A stretch of 33,938 nucleotides of DNA from Fimbriiglobus sp. (lineage in GTDB: Bacteria; Planctomycetota; Planctomycetia; Gemmatales; Gemmataceae): assembly GCA_025362195.1 (NCBI GenBank), contig JANYHV010000217.1, positions 1 through 33,938 on the forward strand, given 5' to 3'. Each line of letters opens with the position of its first letter. The first letter of the stretch is position 1. The notes beneath the pieces are model-generated. The model ran no database searches, was not told where the DNA came from, and was given only the letters and a program-made list of their open reading frames with translations. The position numbers and the translations under genes were made by a program. Below, piece by piece: positions 24,207 through 32,134 of the stretch.

Positions 24207-26377
24207 TCCCGCCCCCGTGAAATCGGACCGATCGCCGCCCGGCGGTCCACCCGCCGAAGCACCAGGGCACAGCCGGCCGCGGCGAGTACCGCCGCGGCCG
24301 CCGCCGCGAACCCCTTCGCCCACGGGGCCTGGTAGCGCAAGGTCAACTCCGTCGCCGCGGCCGGCAGGACGGCGCTCACGCGGCCCCAGCGGTCGTCCGT
24401 CAGCGCCAGTCGGCTGCCGTCAGCATATAGCTCACTCTCCGGGTACCTCAAGAAATTCAACACCACCCGCTCGCCCGGGCGGACCCCCGCCACGTCAGCA
24501 CCGACACCACTGGCACGGAGTCGCACCGGCAGCGCCCGCGTCGGGTCGGCTTCGACGAACGCCAGTGGGGCCGCGGCGGGCGACTCGTGCAGCGTACACG
24601 CGGCGTCGGCGGCCCGGACGGGCAACGCCCCCGGGTTCCACGCGGCGAACAGGTCGGCCAGCGCGAAGCTCTCCTCGAAGGCCCTGGCCCCTTCGGCGGC
24701 GCTGAGGTCCGGCGTCGCCACCGACCGGTGGACGAGGTGCCAGCGGACGCCGTAAGCCGCCCCGGCCTCGGCCGGACTCGCCCGGAGCCGGGCGACCGCC
24801 GCGCGGTACGCCGGCTGGCCCTCGACGACGGGGTCGTACCCGTGCAAGACCGGCACGCCGTAGACGCCGGAGGTCTGCAACGGGAGCACTTCGGCGAAGT
24901 CCGCGGCCGGGCTGCGCTGCCGCGCCCAGCCCATCGCCCGCGTCGCCCCCGGGTCCGGGATCGCCCCCGCCGGCCCGGCGTCGAGCGCCGGGTACGGGCG
25001 GAAGCCGTAGCTGTAGAACGCCGTCGTACACTGGCCGACGTGCCAGGCCAACACCGCCAGCCAGGCCGCGGCCAGCGGGACCGCGAGGCGGTCGGCGGTC
25101 GGCCACCCGCGGCGGAGTTTTTCGAGGACCTGCCCGCCGCCGAGGGCGACGTAGAAGGCGAGGAACGGCAGGATTCGAAGGGGGTAGCGGTTGACCATCC
25201 CGACGACCGGCAGCTCGGACACCACCGGCCACAGCCCGCCCGCGTCCCCCAGGGCCATGAGGAACGCCGTCAGCCCGCACAGGCTCCAGACCGCCGCGTC
25301 CCAGTCCCGCTGGGTCGTCCGGCAGGCGACCAGGACGACCAGCCCGGCGAAGAAGGCGACCGCCACCGGCCCGCCGGCGAAGTTCAACGCCCCCATCCGA
25401 TCGATGTCGGAGTTGCCGTGAAAGTACGGGTGATCGGCCGCGGCGAGCGGGTGCGGCAGCACCATCGTGGCGACGAGTTGGAGGACCGGCGTGGCGAGCG
25501 TCGGGAGCGGCTGCCGGACGAGGTTCTTGCCGAGCTCGAACTGGCACACGGCCAGCGGCAGGGCGACCGCCGCGGCGACCCCGACGGCCGGGATCAGCCA
25601 GGCCAGCCGCCGCCACGGCACGCCCCCGCACGCCCCGGACACGGCCAGCGGCAAGACCGTGAACGCCCCGAGGTAGACGGACAGTTGCGGGAAGCCGACG
25701 TGGAAGGAGGCCCCGAGGCACGCGCCCAGGCCCAGCGCCCAGGCGAAGCCGACGGGCCGGTGCCGGACCGTGACGACGAAGTGCGTCACCGCCGGCAGCC
25801 AGACGACGACCGGCAGGAAGACGTGCCACGACCGCCCGGCGATCAGCACCGACCCGGCCAGGACGAACGACAACGCCGCGGGCACGGCGACCGCCGGCGC
25901 AAGACCGAGGCGGGCCGTCAGACAACGGGTCAGCCCGTACCCGGCCGCGAGGTGCAGCGCGGCGAACACTTCCATCGTCAGGTGTTCGTTACCCAGCAGG
26001 CCGCGGGCGATGGCGTAGGCGGCGTAGGTCGGCGGGTAGGTCAGCGAATAGATGCCCAAACTGGCCAGCGGCGCGCCGAGCAGGGCGTAGGGGTTGTAAC
26101 TGGGGAAGTGCCCGTCCCAGACCCCGCGGCAGCCGACCAGAATCCCCGGCAGCTCGGTGACGAGGACGTCGTCTTGCGTGAAGTAGAACGGCTGCGTCGT
26201 TTCGAGCCAGCCGAACGCCGCGGCGAGAAACGCCACGCCGATCACGTCCCAAACCCGATGGTACCCGCTGGTCAGCGGGCGACCGGGGTCGGTCGTCGTC
26301 GCCCAGGCCGGTAAGGCGATGCGGACCGGGCCGAGCCGCCAGAGTACAGCGACGGCGACGAGACAGGCGAGCAGCAT
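24203..26377 (-). CDS. Polytopic membrane protein, YfhO/GT-C-like
   Basis: A 724-residue inner-membrane protein and the first gene of the operon. It begins with a hydrophobic helix (LLACLVAVAVLW) and has about a dozen transmembrane segments up to residue 480. A large, presumably exported domain follows (about 480-690), then a last helix (FAAAAAAVLAAAGCALVL) and a basic tail. Near residues 80-110 it has DVLVTELPG and, further on, FPSYNPYALLGAPL, the pattern seen in YfhO and other GT-C fold proteins that use polyprenyl-phosphate sugars. It could use the lipid-linked sugar made by the downstream GT2 domain. The ATG at 26377 has only a weak ribosome site. Function at the family level only; the enzyme class is inferred. 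Confidence 0.82.
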   Translation of the reverse strand: MLLACLVAVAVLWRLGPVRIALPAWATTTDPGRPLTSGYHRVWDVIGVAFLAAAFGWLETTQPFYFTQDDVLVTELPGILVGCRGVWDGHFPSYNPYALLGAPLASLGIYSLTYPPTYAAYAIARGLLGNEHLTMEVFAALHLAAGYGLTRCLTARLGLAPAVAVPAALSFVLAGSVLIAGRSWHVFLPVVVWLPAVTHFVVTVRHRPVGFAWALGLGACLGASFHVGFPQLSVYLGAFTVLPLAVSGACGGVPWRRLAWLIPAVGVAAAVALPLAVCQFELGKNLVRQPLPTLATPVLQLVATMVLPHPLAAADHPYFHGNSDIDRMGALNFAGGPVAVAFFAGLVVLVACRTTQRDWDAAVWSLCGLTAFLMALGDAGGLWPVVSELPVVGMVNRYPLRILPFLAFYVALGGGQVLEKLRRGWPTADRLAVPLAAAWLAVLAWHVGQCTTAFYSYGFRPYPALDAGPAGAIPDPGATRAMGWARQRSPAADFAEVLPLQTSGVYGVPVLHGYDPVVEGQPAYRAAVARLRASPAEAGAAYGVRWHLVHRSVATPDLSAAEGARAFEESFALADLFAAWNPGALPVRAADAACTLHESPAAAPLAFVEADPTRALPVRLRASGVGADVAGVRPGERVVLNFLRYPESELYADGSRLALTDDRWGRVSAVLPAAATELTLRYQAPWAKGFAAAAAAVLAAAGCALVLRRVDRRAAIGPISRGRE

Positions 26378-26447
26378 TCCACGGACCCCGCGATCACGAC
26401 ACCGTCAGCGGGGGGAGTCTAGGACGAATTCGGACCGGCGTTCTGTC

Positions 26448-26465
26448 TCTGCGTGTCAACGCAGA
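26448..26465. repeat. Small hairpin TCTGCGT/ACGCAGA overlapping the rpmA terminator
   Basis: Arms 26448-26454 and 26459-26465 pair perfectly over 7 bp with a 4-base loop. The right arm shares bases 26462-26465 with the terminator stem, so the two hairpins exclude each other in a minus-strand transcript. Confidence 0.55.
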
Positions 26466-26494
26466 AACCCGGGGCGGTTGGCCCCGGGTTTCTG
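26462..26494 (-). terminator. Terminator hairpin downstream of rpmA
   Basis: A 13-bp perfect stem, CAGAAACCCGGGG (26462-26474) with its complement at 26482-26494, around a 7-base loop. It lies 32 bases after the rpmA stop. The stem ends in the A3-C3/G3-T3 pattern of bacterial terminators, but no long U-run follows, so it may work with other signals or on both strands. Confidence 0.7.
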
Positions 26495-26526
26495 GGTGTC
26501 GGCGCGGGATCTGACTGGTTGTTGCG

Positions 26527-26811
26527 TCAGACCGCGACCGGCTGGGCCGTCGTGGGATTCTCTTCGCCGTGGGGCTTGACGTTGACGCGGCGCTTCTGGC
26601 CGTCGAAGAAGACCTTCCCGTCGCACATGGCGAACAGGGTGTCGTCCTTGGCCCGCTTGACGTTGCGGCCGGGGTGGAACTTCGTGCCGCACTGGCGGAC
26701 GATGATACTCCCGGTCGTCACGGTCTCGCCGGCGTACGCCTTGATGCCGCGGCGTTGCGCGTTCGAGTCGCGGCCGTTCTTGACGGAGCCTTGACCTTTC
26801 TTGTGTGCCAT
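26527..26811 (-). CDS. rpmA: 50S ribosomal protein L27 (bL27)
   Basis: A 94-residue ribosomal protein that reaches toward the peptidyl-transferase centre. The N-terminus [19 protein letters not shown] and the core [15 protein letters not shown] are typical bL27, so the start is the ATG at 26811; the frame stays open upstream but those 30 residues have no homology. There is no N-terminal cleavage extension of the Firmicutes type. The tail ([15 protein letters not shown]) is somewhat long. The usual partner rplU (bL21) is not next to it: the upstream neighbour is a secreted transglutaminase-like gene separated by a long palindrome. It is followed by its own terminator. Confidence 0.97.
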   Translation of the reverse strand: MAHKKGQGSVKNGRDSNAQRRGIKAYAGETVTTGSIIVRQCGTKFHPGRNVKRAKDDTLFAMCDGKVFFDGQKRRVNVKPHGEENPTTAQPVAV

Positions 26812-26925
26812 CGACGCAACCCTCGGGAATGATGTTTCCGCCATGCTACCGGCCCGCCCGCCGGACGCAACCGCAAAAAGCAAGCCGAAGCCCCCGGGCA
26901 CGGTTCGCGGCTCCGCCGCAGGCGA

Positions 26926-27072
26926 ATCCCGGCGAGCGGCGGTGCGTCAGCCCGCCGGTCCTTCCGGGAATGCGAGTGACTTCCCCGTGGCGTGCGCCGG
27001 AAACTTCGCCCGGGTTGCCGTTCCCCATTCCGGGGTGGACCGGCGGGCTGACGCACCGCCGCTCGCCGGGAT
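26926..27072. repeat. Palindrome with perfect 36-bp arms downstream of the transglutaminase-like gene
   Basis: Left arm 26926-26961 and right arm 27037-27072 are exact reverse complements over 36 bp; the 75-base loop starts and ends with partly complementary sequence (CCGGGAATG against CATTCCGGGG). The right arm ends 8 bases beyond the stop of the minus-strand gene at 27081. The outer CCCGGCGAG start is shared with the palindromes at 31288 and 33910, but the inner part (GGTGCGTCAGCCCGCCGG) is different. The adjoining 26909-26924 is the 16-mer also found at 10439. Likely a transcript 3' end barrier or stabiliser. Confidence 0.92.
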
Positions 27073-27080
27073 ACGCTGGG

Positions 27081-28847
27081 TCAGTCGCCGCGGCCGGCTT
27101 TGAGCGCGCCGAGTTGCTGCTTCAGGCCGGCCGCCTCGGTCGGCTTGTTGTTCGCTTCGAGGAAGGTCACGCCCTGCTCGTACATCGTCACGCAGTACTT
27201 GCTCACCTCGTCGCCGCGGCGCTTCGGGATGAGCGGCAGGAACTTGACGTAGAAGTCGGCCAGGAGCTTGGTGCCGTTGCCGGCCGGCGTGCCCTTGTAG
27301 TCCTTGCACACCTCCTGCAATTTGGTCATCATCTTCGGCACGTACCGGCCCTCGCTGGGGAACTTCAGGCAGGTCCCGGCGATGCCGTCGGCCGCCTTCT
27401 TGTACTCCTTCGCCTCGACCTGGTACTCGGCCAGCTTGAGCCGGGCCTCGCACGCCAGGTCGGGCCGGGCGAGCTGTTCGTACGACGCCACGTACCGCTC
27501 GAACAGCCGCGTCCGCTTCTCCTTGTTCGTCACCGGCGTGAGCAGGTCGTCGAGGACGCGCCACGAGAAGTCCGGGTACCGGGCGAACGTCGTCAGCGCC
27601 TTCTCGGCCGTCGGCGTCGTCAGGGCTTCGTCGGAGAGCGTGCCGTCCTTGTACAGTTTCGCCAGTTCGAGCCAGGCCTTCTCGTCGGACGGGAAGATGT
27701 CGTGGACCTTCTTCAAGTACGCCGCCTGCTGCGGGCCGGTGAGCTTCTTCTGGTCGCGGACGATCGGGAAGGCCCGCATCAACAGGTCGGCGTGCCGGGC
27801 CGCCTGCGGGGCCAAACCGAGGAAGGTCAGGCGGCGCTCCATGTCCCGGTCGGTCATGTCCGCGCCGGTCCGCGGATCGACGACCGTGCCGACGTAGTAC
27901 TGGTCGCCCAGGTACCGGCCCTCGGACATCAGGGCGAAGTCGATCTTGTCCTTCGACACGGCCTTCACCTCGACCCACATGACCCAGGCGTGCAGCCCGC
28001 CCGAGTTCGACTCGCCGCGGACGTACTCGGCCGGGACGACGAGCGACTTGGCCACCCGGGCGGCGAAGTCGGCCTGCATCGCGCACACGCCGCCGTGCTT
28101 CTTGATGCTCGGCAGGGTGTACGGCTTGTCGTTCAGCTTGCACACTTCGCTCTTGGTCCGCAGCATCCCCTGGTCGTACTCCACGTCGAAGTAAATCTTG
28201 CCCACCCCGGACCGCTTGGCCAGGTAGTTCTTGAGCGCCCAGTCGCGCTCGTCCGGCGGGGTCCGGTGGTTGACGACGTGGACGAGGAACTCCCACGGGA
28301 AGAACTGCACGGCCTGTTTCAGCGGGCCTTCGATCTTGGCCAGCCGGTCGAAGTTCTTGACGTGGTCGGTCGTGGCCACCGTCGCGGGCAGTTCGCTCTT
28401 GGTGCGGCGCTGGTGGTCGCCGTAGTCGTACACGCCCTTCGGGTTGTCCCACGTCACGGCCACGGCCACGGCCACGTTCGGGTACGCCTTCACCTTGTCC
28501 GGCCCGAGCTTGTACAGGTCGCGGAAGACTTCGAGCGCCTGGATCACGCTATCGGTCTCGGGGTCGATGGCCGCGTACAGCATCTCCTTGACCTCCGGGT
28601 TGGCGGTCAAGAACGCGGCGATCGGCTTGGCGTCCTCGTTGAAGGCGAGCTTGATCTGGTCGGCGTAGGTCGCCTCGAAGAACTTGACCCAGGCGGTCCG
28701 GGCGACCTTGCCCTCGCCCTTGGTGAACGCCTTGTCCCCCTGCAGGGCGGCGACCAGGGCCGTCTCGGCGGGGGTCGCCTTGTCGTCGTCCCCGGCGGTC
28801 AGGGCGGGGGCGAACAGGAGTAAGACGAGGATCGCGCGGGCCGGCAT
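27081..28847 (-). CDS. Secreted transglutaminase-like protein
   Basis: A 588-residue exported protein. Residues 1-18 form a signal peptide (MPARAILVLLLFAPALTAG). The middle has a transglutaminase-like cysteine protease fold: Cys255 in HGGVCAMQADF, His286 in GGLHAWVMW and Asp324 in VVDPRTG, a complete Cys-His-Asp triad in the right order. The last 250 residues are helical and TPR-like (AEKALTTFARYP, LACEARLKLAEYQVEAKEYKKAADGI). The ATG at 28847 has GGAG 8 bases upstream. It lies 44 bp after the OPA-type transporter gene on the same strand. It could be a peptidase or cross-linking enzyme of the cell envelope; the substrate is unknown. Confidence 0.85.
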   Translation of the reverse strand: MPARAILVLLLFAPALTAGDDDKATPAETALVAALQGDKAFTKGEGKVARTAWVKFFEATYADQIKLAFNEDAKPIAAFLTANPEVKEMLYAAIDPETDSVIQALEVFRDLYKLGPDKVKAYPNVAVAVAVTWDNPKGVYDYGDHQRRTKSELPATVATTDHVKNFDRLAKIEGPLKQAVQFFPWEFLVHVVNHRTPPDERDWALKNYLAKRSGVGKIYFDVEYDQGMLRTKSEVCKLNDKPYTLPSIKKHGGVCAMQADFAARVAKSLVVPAEYVRGESNSGGLHAWVMWVEVKAVSKDKIDFALMSEGRYLGDQYYVGTVVDPRTGADMTDRDMERRLTFLGLAPQAARHADLLMRAFPIVRDQKKLTGPQQAAYLKKVHDIFPSDEKAWLELAKLYKDGTLSDEALTTPTAEKALTTFARYPDFSWRVLDDLLTPVTNKEKRTRLFERYVASYEQLARPDLACEARLKLAEYQVEAKEYKKAADGIAGTCLKFPSEGRYVPKMMTKLQEVCKDYKGTPAGNGTKLLADFYVKFLPLIPKRRGDEVSKYCVTMYEQGVTFLEANNKPTEAAGLKQQLGALKAGRGD

Positions 28848-28885
28848 CGGGGCAACTCCGACGGAAGTAATTGATTGTCCCGACG

Positions 28886-28894
28886 ATTGTATCA
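28886..28894 (-). promoter_or_regulatory. Candidate extended -10 promoter of the transglutaminase-like gene
   Basis: On the minus strand TGATACAAT fits the extended -10 form TGnTATAAT with one mismatch, 38 bases before the start codon. No good -35 box is seen. Its TGA is also the stop codon of the upstream transporter gene, so the secreted protein may have its own promoter as well as read-through. Confidence 0.35.
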
Positions 28895-30247
28895 CGCCCG
28901 CCGCTCGTGCAGAAGTGTGTAAGCGAGCGCCACGGCGACCGTCAGCCCGGCCACGCCGGCGAGCGCCCCGAACGCGGCCGGCCAGCCGTGGGCGTCGGCC
29001 ACCCGGCCGACGCCCGACCCGGCGAGGGCGGCCGCGACGTACCCGGCCGTGTCGATCAAGCCGGCCGCCGTCGCCCCGCCGCGCGGCCCGCCGAGTTTGA
29101 CCGCCAGCACGCCGGCGCTGAACGTGTACGGGCCGATCAGGCAGAACGCGGCGGCGCACACCAACCCGACGACGACCGGGGTGCGGGCGGCGTCCGGCAG
29201 GTCGCGGACCGGGGCGAACGCGAGCACCCCCAGCGCGGCCACCAGCCCCACCAGCGACGGCACTAGCACCGCCCCGTACCGGCCGCCGACCCGGCCCACG
29301 GCCCACCCGGCGGTGACGGCCGAGAGCGCCCCGGTCAGCGGGAAGACCAGGCTCGTGATGCCGGCCCGGCCGGCGTCCAGCCCGGTCGCGTCCCGCAGGT
29401 ACGTCGGCGTCCAGAAGTTGAACGTCTCGCGGATCAGCGTCAGCCCCATGTTCAGCGCGCAGACGAACCAGAAGGCCCGGCTGGCCAGGAGCGGCCCGAC
29501 GAGTTGCCGCGCCGACAACGGCCCCGCGGCGGCGGCCCCGTGGACGTTCTCTGGCGGCGGCGGCGGCTCGGGCAAGCCGACGGCCGCCGGCCGGCTCTTG
29601 AGCAGCACCGCCGCCACCAGGCCGATGGTCGCCAGCACCGCCGCGGCGGCGGCGAAGACCTCGCGCCAGCCGTAGCCGAGGCGCACGAGTTGGCCCAGGG
29701 CGAGCCGGGCGACGGCGTCGCCGACGAGGTAGCTCATCGACAAAAAGCCCATGACGGCCGGCAGGCGGTGCGGCTCCGTCCAGCGGGCGGCGAGCTGGAC
29801 CAGCCCGCCCCAACCCATCGACTGGACGAACCGGTTGCCGGCCCAGACGAGCACGAGCGGGAGTACGACCGCCGCCCCGAGGCCGAGCCGCGCGGCGACC
29901 CCGGCCAGGGCCGGTGCCCAGTCCGGGGCGAGGGTGAACAGGAGCGTCGCCGCGACCGACGCGAACAGGCCGACCAGGAACAGCCGCCGGCCGCCGACCA
30001 GGTCGGCCGCGACGCCGTTGACCAGCTTGCCCGCGGCGTAGGCGACGATGCCGACCGACGCCACGTCCCCGACCATCCCCTTCGTCAGCCCGGCGTCCGC
30101 GTACTCGTCGAGGAGCAGCGGGGTGACGACGGACAGGTTCGACCGGCAGACGTAGTACCCGAGGTAACCGGTGAAGAGCGTGCCGACGGTGACGCCCTGC
30201 CAAGCGCGGAAGCGGCGGGTCGGGGCGGGCGGCGGGGCGGTGTCCAT
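28892..30247 (-). CDS. MFS transporter, organophosphate:phosphate antiporter (OPA) family
   Basis: A 451-residue major facilitator with 12 predicted helices. The first helix region GYLGYYVCRSNLSVVTPLL, then the following KGMVGDVASVGIVAYAAGKLVNG, resembles GlpT/UhpT-type carriers that swap phosphate for glycerol-3-phosphate or hexose-phosphate. The second half opens with FVCALNMGLTLIRETFNFWTP, again OPA-like. A cytoplasmic Pro-rich linker (EPPPPPENVHG) divides the two halves. The ATG at 30247 has no strong ribosome site. It is divergent from the 30377 gene and is followed after 44 bp by the secreted transglutaminase-like gene. Substrate is inferred only at family level; no UhpABC-type sensor is nearby. 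Confidence 0.88.
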   Translation of the reverse strand: MDTAPPPAPTRRFRAWQGVTVGTLFTGYLGYYVCRSNLSVVTPLLLDEYADAGLTKGMVGDVASVGIVAYAAGKLVNGVAADLVGGRRLFLVGLFASVAATLLFTLAPDWAPALAGVAARLGLGAAVVLPLVLVWAGNRFVQSMGWGGLVQLAARWTEPHRLPAVMGFLSMSYLVGDAVARLALGQLVRLGYGWREVFAAAAAVLATIGLVAAVLLKSRPAAVGLPEPPPPPENVHGAAAAGPLSARQLVGPLLASRAFWFVCALNMGLTLIRETFNFWTPTYLRDATGLDAGRAGITSLVFPLTGALSAVTAGWAVGRVGGRYGAVLVPSLVGLVAALGVLAFAPVRDLPDAARTPVVVGLVCAAAFCLIGPYTFSAGVLAVKLGGPRGGATAAGLIDTAGYVAAALAGSGVGRVADAHGWPAAFGALAGVAGLTVAVALAYTLLHERRA

Positions 30248-30288
30248 GCCCGAGATGATACGGCGGCCCGGGAAGTTTTCGCGCTCCG

Positions 30289-30317
30289 TTGTTTCCCCGG
30301 GTGTCCGCGGTTAGGAT
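30289..30317 (+). promoter_or_regulatory. Possible promoter of the 30377 gene
   Basis: TTGTTT at 30289-30294 and TAGGAT at 30312-30317 are spaced 17 bases apart, in the 129-bp divergent gap, about 60 bases ahead of the start codon. Match to consensus is only partial. Confidence 0.35.
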
Positions 30318-30376
30318 GTGCCGACCGGGGCGAACGCCCCGGCCCACGTCTCGAACGCTTCGCGCGGAGGTCGCCC

Positions 30377-31285
30377 ATGCCGTCTCGCCTCGGCCTGCTC
30401 GCCATCGTTCTCGGCTGGCTCGCCGTCACCGGGCACGTCGTTTACCACGACGTGTGGCCGCGGTACTTCGCCGACGCCCCGCCGGGCTTGCAAATCGACC
30501 TGGCCGACGAGGCGACGCAGCAGGCCCCGACCAAGTGGACGATCTACCGCGGCGGCAAGAAGATCGGCACGCTCACCACCCGCATGGAGTACCTCGCGGC
30601 CGACGACACCTTCCGGTTCGTCAACAACTACGGCCGGCTCACCCTCGACGCCGGCAAAAGCGACGGCGTGCTGAGCGTCGAGGCCCCGCGGCTGGTGACG
30701 ACCATCCGCGTCACCCGCACCGGCGAGTTGCGCGAGCAGTCGATGTCCGGCGAACTCCGCGTCCTCCTCGGCCCGGTCGAGATCGGCCACGCGGCGGCGG
30801 AGGTCGAGGGCCGCGTCGTCGACGGGGTGCTGCTCGGCCGGTGCAAAGTCCGCTACCCGATCACCGCCGCCCAGCCGACCATCGACCGCGAACTCGACCC
30901 CGTCCCCGTGCCGGCCGGGCAGGTGCTCAACCCGATGATGCCGTTGAACCGGCTGCGCGACATTACGCCCGGCCGCCGGTGGGTCATCCGCGAGGTGGAC
31001 CCGCTCAAGGACGCGCTGGCCGTGCTCGGCCAGGAACTCGCCAAGGGGGCGAAGTTGAACATCGCCCTGCCCCAATCGGCGTCCGGGGCGGAACTGATCG
31101 CCGAAGTGCAGAGCGGCACCGAAGACTACCCCCTGCGCGTCGGCCAACCGGTCCCGTGCCGGGTCATCGTCTACCGCGGCGAGCGCGTGTCGGCCCGCAC
31201 CTGGGTGAGCGCCGCCGACGGCCGCGTCATGCGGCAAGAAGCGACCGCCGGCGACGAGACTTTGCGCTTCGACCGCGACGACTAA
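30377..31285 (+). CDS. Membrane-anchored hypothetical protein
   Basis: A 302-residue protein that I do not recognise. It starts with a hydrophobic helix (LGLLAIVLGWLAVTGHVVY) that probably stays as an anchor, since no cleavage box is evident. The rest is beta-rich and polar: IYRGGKKIGTLTTRMEYL, then ELRVLLGPVEIGHAAAEVEG, then paired strands up to the C-terminus (RVMRQEATAGDETLRFDRDD). This layout recalls lipoprotein-like or DUF-type outer-layer proteins that read or carry lipids, but that is only an impression. The ATG at 30377 has GGAGG 6 bases upstream. The ABC exporter genes follow 102 bp later on the same strand, separated by a terminator-like palindrome. Confidence 0.85.
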   Translation: MPSRLGLLAIVLGWLAVTGHVVYHDVWPRYFADAPPGLQIDLADEATQQAPTKWTIYRGGKKIGTLTTRMEYLAADDTFRFVNNYGRLTLDAGKSDGVLSVEAPRLVTTIRVTRTGELREQSMSGELRVLLGPVEIGHAAAEVEGRVVDGVLLGRCKVRYPITAAQPTIDRELDPVPVPAGQVLNPMMPLNRLRDITPGRRWVIREVDPLKDALAVLGQELAKGAKLNIALPQSASGAELIAEVQSGTEDYPLRVGQPVPCRVIVYRGERVSARTWVSAADGRVMRQEATAGDETLRFDRDD

Positions 31286-31287
31286 CG

Positions 31288-31372
31288 CCCGGCGAGCCAG
31301 GAGCGTGAGCGACTGGAGATCGAACCACCTCCAGTCGCTCACGCTCCTGACTCGCCGGGTGCCGCAATTTTT
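31288..31372 (+). terminator. Palindromic repeat with U-tract, terminator of the 30377 gene
   Basis: Arms 31288-31318 and 31329-31359 are reverse complements over 31 bp with one mismatch; the loop is 10 bases. It begins 2 bases after the stop codon, and AATTTTT follows the right arm by 6 bases, so it should terminate on the plus strand. The core AGGAGCGTGAGCGACTGGAG is a variant of that in the 10407 palindrome; one base (C there, G here) has changed together with its partner in the other arm. Confidence 0.85.
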
Positions 31373-31387
31373 CACACGAGGCCCACA

Positions 31388-32134
31388 ATGATCGAAATCA
31401 CCGGCGTCACGAAGCGGTACGGGCCGAAGGTGGCCGTCAGCGACTTGAACCTGAGCGTGCCGGACGGGGAGCTGTTCGCCTTCCTCGGGCCGAACGGGGC
31501 GGGCAAGACGACGACCATCAAGATGCTCTGCGGCCTGCTCTTCCCGACCGAGGGGACCGTCGAGATCGGCGGCTTCGACATGCGCACCCAGGGCGACGAG
31601 GCCCGGCACCTGGTGAGTTACGTCCCCGACCAGCCGTTCCTGTACGAGAAGCTCAGCGGCCGGGAGTTCTTGCAGTTCACGTGCGACATGTACCGCATGG
31701 ACCGCGACCACGCCCGCCAGCGCACGGCCGAGGTCATCGAGACGTTCCACCTCGGCGAGTTCGTGGACGACCTGACCGAGCGGTACTCGCACGGCATGCG
31801 GCAGCGGACCGTCTTCGCCGCCGCCCTGGTCCACGAGCCGAAGTTGCTCATCGCCGACGAGCCGACGGTCGGCCTCGACCCGAAGTCGATCCGCGAGTTG
31901 AAGGTGCTCCTCCGCCGGCTGACCGAGGCGGGCACGACGGTCTTCCTGTCGACGCACACCCTGGACATCGCGCAGGAACTCGCCGACCGCATCGGCATCA
32001 TCGACCGCGGCCGGATGCTCGGCCTGGGCACGATGGCCGACCTGCGGACGCAGGCGGCGATGGACGGCAGCCTCGAAGACCTGTTCCTGAAGATCACCGA
32101 AGGCGTCGATACCGCCGCGGGGGTGCCGGCGTGA
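31388..32134 (+). CDS. ABC transporter ATP-binding protein (ABC-2 exporter type)
   Basis: A 248-residue ATPase that powers the membrane partner encoded next. Walker A is GPNGAGKTTT with Lys40, the Q-loop Gln is Gln82 (DQPFLYEKLS), the signature is SHGMRQ (134-139, a variant of LSGGQ), Walker B ends in Asp157-Glu158 (LLIADEP), and the switch His is His190 (STHTLD). This is the CcmA/DrrA/NatA-like group that serves ABC-2 exporters. The ATG at 31388 has GAGG 6 bases before it. Its stop overlaps the start of the permease gene (GTGA), so the two are made together. The cargo is not visible. Confidence 0.95.
   Translation: MIEITGVTKRYGPKVAVSDLNLSVPDGELFAFLGPNGAGKTTTIKMLCGLLFPTEGTVEIGGFDMRTQGDEARHLVSYVPDQPFLYEKLSGREFLQFTCDMYRMDRDHARQRTAEVIETFHLGEFVDDLTERYSHGMRQRTVFAAALVHEPKLLIADEPTVGLDPKSIRELKVLLRRLTEAGTTVFLSTHTLDIAQELADRIGIIDRGRMLGLGTMADLRTQAAMDGSLEDLFLKITEGVDTAAGVPA

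Noticed and set aside
26812-26901. A 30-residue N-terminal extension of bL27
   Set aside because: The extension has no similarity to bL27, while MAHKKGQGS at 26811 is the standard N-terminus.
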